Positions 59,224-64,000 of a stretch of 64,000 nt of DNA are shown here, piece by piece (the stretch's first letter is position 1; the number at the start of each line of letters is the position of its first letter). The position numbers were made by a program, and so were the translations under genes. The notes under the pieces are model-generated. The model made no database searches and had not been told where the DNA came from. It saw nothing but the letters and a program-made list of their open reading frames with translations. Location of the stretch: positions 2,914,001 through 2,978,000 of the forward strand of contig JAALGY010000041.1 of NCBI GenBank assembly GCA_032358165.1. The letters are read 5' to 3'. The DNA is from Diplosphaera chodatii (lineage: Eukaryota; Chlorophyta; Trebouxiophyceae; Prasiolales; Stichococcaceae).

Positions 59224-60033
59224 ATGGTGCGTGAAAGTATGGGCCAAAGGCATTTGGCAACAAAGGCAATTGACAGATCAGAGGGAGCTGGCGGGACTCA
59301 ACCTTGTGGCACTGGATGGCTGCAGCAGAATGCTGTTTTTGGGCAAGTCTGTGCTCACAAAGCAATTACCTTTCTTGACGGTGACCATCACTTCTCAGCT
59401 GCTTACTTCTCAGCTTCTTATGACAACTGAACGCTGATCATCTGACACTGACACTTGTTGTTTGTACAGAACAACATCTTGCAGCTGGTCTTGGTTGTGA
59501 TGATGCTCCTTGCATCGTGCTTTGCTATACACACCAGCAGATTGATGTAATTGATAGATAGTGCGCGCTCCATCTATCTACTGCCACATCAGATGCCAGT
59601 ATACAGTCGCCGAGACAGTCTCCCTGGAACTACCAGTTGAATTTGCACATAACGGACCTTACTCAGCGGAGCCCCGGAAACAGCACCTTCAGATGCATGC
59701 CAGCGGTGCTAACCTACCACACCACCGTGGCTATCAGACCCCGCTACCAGCCTGCTGACTGCCTACCCTGCCCTGACAAAAAAAACGTCATTTCGCACTT
59801 GGTTCTGTGCAGCCTCATATGATAGGATGGTCCATGCCCTGAAGCGCTGAAGGGCACAGGCGTTCTTACATGACCAACAGCTACTTCCAGCATTACTCAG
59901 CAGCACGTGGAAGCTGCATCCTCGGATATTCATGCTGTATCACAGGTGCAGTGGCGCATGCGCACTCAGTATACGCAACCAACCGGTGCAATACAGTCGA
60001 AGGGCGTTATTTGATCACCAGAGCATCGCAATC
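59224..60033. other. Intergenic, ALDH-C to ALDH-D
   Basis: These 810 bp contain the 3' UTR of ALDH-C and the upstream region of ALDH-D. A TGTAA at 59546 fits the end of ALDH-C. No target-site duplication or poly(A) tract marks ALDH-D as an inserted copy. The A7 at 59780 is the only homopolymer. Confidence 0.45.
59546..59550 (+). terminator. TGTAA poly(A) signal, ALDH-C
   Basis: The plus-strand TGTAA lies 323 bp after the ALDH-C stop codon. Confidence 0.4.
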
Positions 60034-61539
60034 ATGGTGCAGGCGCAAAACGGGCAGAAGGCCTGGAGCAAGGATGAGATCCTAAAGAACGTCAAAACCG
60101 GGCTCCTCGTCGATGGAAAATTCGTGCCCAGCAAGTCCGGCAAGACCTTCAAGACCATCAATCCGGTGGACGAGTCGGTCATCATCGAGATGTCGGAGGG
60201 CGACAAGGCTGATGTGGATGCTGCGGTGGCTGCCGCACGGAAGGCGTTTGACAAGGGCCCATGGCCTCGCATGACCGGTGCACAGCGGGCGCGCATCATC
60301 AACAAGTTTGCCGACCTGCTGGAGGAGAACCTGGAGGAGCTGGCCCAGCTGGAGACGCTGGACAACGGCAAGCCGCTGGCGGTGGCGCGGGCGGCTGACA
60401 TCCCGCTGTCGGTCGCGCACTTTCGCTACTTTGCCGGCTGGGCGGACAAGATCACCGGGCGCACCATCCCGCTTGACGGCATGATGTTCGGCTACACCCT
60501 GCGCGAGCCGATTGGTGTCGTCGGCGCTGTGATCCCGTGGAACTTCCCGGCGCTCATGCTGACGTGGAAGGTGGCCCCGGCGCTGGCCACCGGCAACGCC
60601 GTCGTGGTGAAGGTGGCAGAGCAGACGCCGCTGACGGCGGCGCGGTATGGCGAGCTGGCGCTGGAGGCCGGCATCCCACCCGGCGTGCTCAACATCATCC
60701 ACGGCTATGGCCCCACGGCTGGCGCATCTCTCGTCAACCACCCTGATGTGGACAAGATCTCGTTCACGGGCAGCACGGAGGTGGGCCGCATCATCGGCGC
60801 CGCCGCCGGCAAGAACATCAAGCCCGTCACCCTGGAGCTGGGCGGCAAGAGCGCCGCCATCGTGTGGAAGGACGTCGACGTGGCGGAGGCGGCGGAGGCG
60901 GCCTTCATCGCGCTGCAGTTCAACATGGGGCAGTGCTGCGCCGCCGGGAGCCGCACCTTTGTGCACGAGGACATCTACGACGAGTTTGTGGAGAAGACCG
61001 TGGAGCTGGCCAAGAAGCGCACCGTCGGCGACCCGTTTGCCGGAAAGTACGACCAGGGGCCGCAGGTTGATGCAGAGCAGTTTGACAAGATCATGAGCTA
61101 CATTCACGCGGGCAAGGAGGCGGGCGCCACCCTGAAGCACGGTGGCAAGCGCGTGGGCGACAAGGGCTACTTCATTGAGCCGACTGTGTTTGCTGATGTC
61201 AAGGACGACATGAAGATTGCCATGGAGGAGATCTTTGGGCCGGTGCAGGTCATCCTGAAGTATAAGACCATCGAGGAGGTGCTGGATCGCGCCAACAAGA
61301 ATGAGTACGGGCTGGCTGCTGGCGTGTGGGCCAAGGACATCTCGGTGATCAACACCGTCTCGCGCGGCCTGAAGGCCGGCACAGTCTGGTGCAACTGCTA
61401 CAATGTGTACGACGCCGCGATGCCGTTCGGCGGCTACAAGGCCTCGGGCGTCGGCCGCGACAAGGGCGAGGAGGCGCTGCACAACTTCACCCAGACCAAG
61501 GCTGTGTACCAGAAGCTCGAGCAGACGGCATGGCTGTAG
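60034..61539 (+). CDS. NAD(P)-dependent aldehyde dehydrogenase (ALDH-D), single exon, 501 aa
   Basis: One uninterrupted frame gives a complete ALDH of the ALDH1/2 class. The chosen start, MVQAQNGQKAWSK (60034), aligns with the start of ALDH-C; the frame is open upstream to 59932, but that part does not resemble ALDH. Landmarks: FAGWADKITGR (133-143), VIPWNFPALM (166-175) with the oxyanion-hole Asn170, Lys193 (VVVK), [10 protein letters not shown] (244-253), LELGGKS (267-273) with the general-base Glu268, MGQCCAAGSR (298-307) with the catalytic Cys at 301/302, EEIFGPV (398-404) and [10 protein letters not shown] (463-472). The length of about 500 residues is standard. It lacks every one of the introns of ALDH-C, while long coding stretches (for example 60755-60890 against 57311-57450) are nearly identical at the DNA level. 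No transit peptide is evident, so it is probably cytosolic. Likely role: oxidation of aliphatic or amine-derived aldehydes to acids. Confidence 0.96.
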   Translation: MVQAQNGQKAWSKDEILKNVKTGLLVDGKFVPSKSGKTFKTINPVDESVIIEMSEGDKADVDAAVAAARKAFDKGPWPRMTGAQRARIINKFADLLEENLEELAQLETLDNGKPLAVARAADIPLSVAHFRYFAGWADKITGRTIPLDGMMFGYTLREPIGVVGAVIPWNFPALMLTWKVAPALATGNAVVVKVAEQTPLTAARYGELALEAGIPPGVLNIIHGYGPTAGASLVNHPDVDKISFTGSTEVGRIIGAAAGKNIKPVTLELGGKSAAIVWKDVDVAEAAEAAFIALQFNMGQCCAAGSRTFVHEDIYDEFVEKTVELAKKRTVGDPFAGKYDQGPQVDAEQFDKIMSYIHAGKEAGATLKHGGKRVGDKGYFIEPTVFADVKDDMKIAMEEIFGPVQVILKYKTIEEVLDRANKNEYGLAAGVWAKDISVINTVSRGLKAGTVWCNCYNVYDAAMPFGGYKASGVGRDKGEEALHNFTQTKAVYQKLEQTAWL

Positions 61540-62017
61540 AGGTTTCGCAACCTCTAGAGTTTATGTTGAGGGCGAGCGGCAGCATTGAACTGTGACACCC
61601 TGTGGGAGCCGATGCAAGTGGTCCAGCAGTGGACTAGACGACAGTAGCAGCATGCTGGTTTCAGCAAGCCTGTGATTTTTGATCGAACTTACGGTCGCCA
61701 TCCTTCTTGATGGCGACCAGCTACCAGCTACCCATTATGCGACCAGTGTGTACTGATGTACAGCAAATCCATCTGAAAGCGTACCCCGTGATGCTGATGC
61801 ATCGTCAGCTGGACTTGCAAGCCAGATGCGGGTGCCTGTGTATCCCAACTTATGCTGCTCATTGCTTCGAGCATTGCTGTGAACAGAAGACTGACGTTGC
61901 AATGTGACCTGCGATAAGCCCCATGCGTTACTCTGTCACAGTCGAGGGAGCAGCACACGAGGTTGTCCGCTCTCTGGCCTCAGCAGCACAACGCTGCTGC
62001 TGAGTCAGCCGTCTACT
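61540..62017. other. Convergent intergenic region, ALDH-D / IspF
   Basis: These 478 bp lie between two converging stop codons. No TGTAA was found on either strand close to the stops, and no RNA gene is seen. Confidence 0.45.
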
Positions 62018-63196
62018 TATTCGTTGCGGATCAGCAGCACCACGGTGTGGCAGGCGATGCTGCGGTTCTCCCCCAGGCTGTCCACCTTTTCGTGTGTCTT
62101 GGCTTTGAGGTTGATGGCGGAGGGGTGCGCCCCCAGCAGCGCGCACAAGTTGTCGCGGATGCGGTCCTTCACGGGCGACAGCTTTGGCCGCTGCACCGCA
62201 GGACAGCTGTGTCATAGATGGTATGGACCAGCTTATTATAGTGCTTCGGGTGTGTGCTTCAGAAGGTCGCAGACTGGCGTGAGCCATACGCCACCAGAGG
62301 CTGGCTTGGTTTGTGCTCCTGTCAGCTTCACACCTCTGCGATGATGGTGGCGTCCAGGTTGCCGAGCGAGTAGCCCTTTTCCCGCATCAGCCGCATCGCC
62401 TCCCTGATGAACACGTCCGAGTTTGCGCCCTACACACGGTGTGCACCACATGACCACCACCTCTGCAGACTTGCCAGTGCTGCACTTGCCGTGCTGCTGC
62501 CAGGCACCATGCACCCCAACAGGAAGCCCAGCTGCCAGGGTCCGCCGCCCTGGCCAGAGAGGCAGCAACTTTGGATGACCACCCTTGATCACAACCCGAA
62601 CATGGTCACCCGGGGGTAGCCTGCTGGTGCACCGACCTTCCACTTTGGGTCGCTGTCTGGGAACAGCTGGCCGATGTCGGGCAGCGACAGCGCCCCCAGC
62701 AGCGCGTCCGTGATGCAGTGCAGCAGCACGTCGCCGTCCGAGTGTGCCACGCACCCCCGCGTGTGCGGGACGTCAATGCCTCCGATGATCAGCGGGTACC
62801 TGCACAAGGCGGTCCCCTGAGTACGCTCTGAATGTGCACAATTCCGGTGCTGCTGCAGTGGATGCGTATGCTTCATCCTTTGCCTCATGGCATCCTGCAG
62901 GCGACACACCACCGGAAGCCTGCAGCCGGACGTGTCTGATGGGCGTTTGAGGCAGCTCACCCCTCTTCAAGGCGGTGCAGATCAAAGCCATGTCCAATGC
63001 GGAACGGTAGCTGCGGCGCTGCTATGTCTGATGACGGCTGGTCTGCAGCAACCGCTGCCATCACGGCGTGGCCACGAGATCGTGTGAGAGACAGTATAGC
63101 AGCGCTGATTAACCCCGAGGACCTGCGGCACACGGTATGCTGAGGCGCAGGCTTCAACTTGCCAGAGCGACATTGCCGAACATGCTCCAGCACCAT
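62018..63196 (-). CDS. ispF: 2-C-methyl-D-erythritol 2,4-cyclodiphosphate synthase, plastid
   Basis: IspF closes the MEP cyclodiphosphate ring in plastid isoprenoid synthesis. The first exon (63196 down to about 62958) encodes a basic, Ser/Arg-rich transit peptide ([20 protein letters not shown]...) and then [15 protein letters not shown], whose Asp72 and His74 bind the metal. The next exon reads [20 protein letters not shown] then [20 protein letters not shown] (62800-62680), with the third metal-binding His, and ends [14 protein letters not shown]. Further exons: [20 protein letters not shown] with LDATIIAE (62430-62340), and [20 protein letters not shown] with [20 protein letters not shown], ending LLIRNE at 62018. 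The TH-x-K and GE motifs typical of the C-terminus are present. Mature length is the usual ~160 residues. An in-frame ATG at 63220 is an alternative start. Confidence 0.92.
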
Positions 63197-64000
63197 CAGG
63201 GTTGTCAGCGGCGAGCACACCTTGGAGCAGGCCCAAGATTGCTGCTGCTGTGCCCTCTGGCTGACCTTGCAGGTCGCGTGCTCGTGAACGGCCGTGCCTG
63301 CCGCACAGATGGGCAGGATGGGGTGCGCGCCATTCCAGGCAACAAGTACTCATCGCATAAACAGCCCAGGCAACATTGAATTTCTTGATATGTCTACGCG
63401 TATGGACATCGTGCTGTCACCTGACGCCAGCGCAGCCCTCTCAATAGGACGGTAGTTGTCCCATGCTCGAGCTGCATACACCCATCCATGCAAAACAGCT
63501 GGTCTGTCCTTTAGCCCGAGCAGACCCCTGTGATCAGCGGAGGAGCTCGCGAAGATACGGTAGTGATACTGCTCACACGATATGCGATGAGCGCGGGACG
63601 CTGCAAGCTCACATCTGTGCTGTTCACAGCCCACATGCAGACATCAGGTGGCATCTTGATCTGGCGCAGCTGACATGGATCTTATTCACTTATTGTTGCT
63701 GCACCGCAAGCTGAGGAGCATGCGAGCAGCCATTCCGTTAAAACCTCTGCACAGTCCTGCATGACATGCGGCCCCATGCCCTCGCTTTGTCAGGTTGAAC
63801 AGCTAACAGCGCTCGCACAGCAATCACTGCCAACAATGCTGCCCAGGCCACCAGTTGTCTTGCCCGCTCGGACCGACAGGCACTGGACATGTATACAGCA
63901 AGATATGTCCAAACCTCAAAACAGGCAACCTCTCAGCCCTCGAATATGGTACATTGCGCAAATGCCGTGTTGCATTAGGCCAATCAAGACGCCTGCTCAA
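63197..64000. other. Region upstream of IspF to window end
   Basis: These 800 bp contain the probable IspF promoter. Short open frames on both strands show no family resemblance or splice-consistent model. A gene starting beyond the window could extend in, but nothing supports it here. Confidence 0.4.

Noticed and set aside
60082..61482. A 466-codon minus-strand open frame antisense to ALDH-D
   Set aside because: It is a shadow of the GC-rich codon pattern of ALDH-D. It has Arg/His/Leu-rich composition and no recognisable domain.
1..64000. Bacterial or mobile-element origin, CRISPR arrays, rRNA genes
   Set aside because: There are no spaced direct repeats, no transposase or reverse transcriptase domains, no long terminal repeats and no rRNA-like sequence. 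Spliceosomal introns occur throughout.

Overview
The window is nuclear DNA of a eukaryotic green alga, most likely a trebouxiophyte related to Chlorella, Parachlorella or Coccomyxa. Most genes are cut into short exons by GTGAGT/GTGCG-type donors and TGCAG acceptors. Several downstream regions carry the chlorophyte poly(A) signal TGTAA. There are plastid proteins with transit peptides (a CP12-like protein, IspF, organellar guanylate kinase) and a three-gene family of Chlorella HUP-type hexose/H+ symporters. I see no bacterial operon, CRISPR array, transposon or confident tRNA/rRNA gene. All exon models were assembled by eye from reading frame, splice dinucleotides, phase and recognised protein motifs. 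Gene bounds and motif-bearing exons are more reliable than the exact exon lists.

Layout: CP12-like gene (-, 0.1-1.8 kb); OSB-like organellar ssDNA-binding protein with repeated PDF motifs (+, 2.2-5.5); TRM1 tRNA G26 dimethyltransferase (+, 6.3-10.6); small secreted ten-cysteine protein (+, 11.1-11.9); copper amine oxidase (-, 12.8-19.0) divergent from aldehyde dehydrogenase A (+, 19.4-22.8); a Gln-rich coiled-coil protein (-, 23.0-24.1) head-to-head with an NCBP3-like cap-binding protein (+, 24.1-27.1); SEC62 (+, 27.5-30.5); hexose transporter trio (31.5-43.1: one + and two -); guanylate kinase (-, 44.1-45.7) divergent from a DNAJC17-like J-domain/RRM protein (+, 46.1-48.8); aldehyde dehydrogenases B (-, 49.2-54.7), C (+, 55.2-59.2) and D (+, 60.0-61.5); IspF of the MEP pathway (-, 62.0-63.2).

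Two themes stand out. First, both multigene families (hexose transporters and aldehyde dehydrogenases) contain exactly one intronless member beside intron-rich paralogues. This suggests copying through a spliced RNA, or wholesale intron loss. Second, a copper amine oxidase, whose product is an aldehyde, shares a promoter region of about 0.3 kb with an aldehyde dehydrogenase, and three more aldehyde dehydrogenases lie within 42 kb. This resembles a small amine/aldehyde catabolic neighbourhood. A pair of stem-loops ending in T5 at 43.71-43.79 kb is the best candidate for an unannotated structured RNA.
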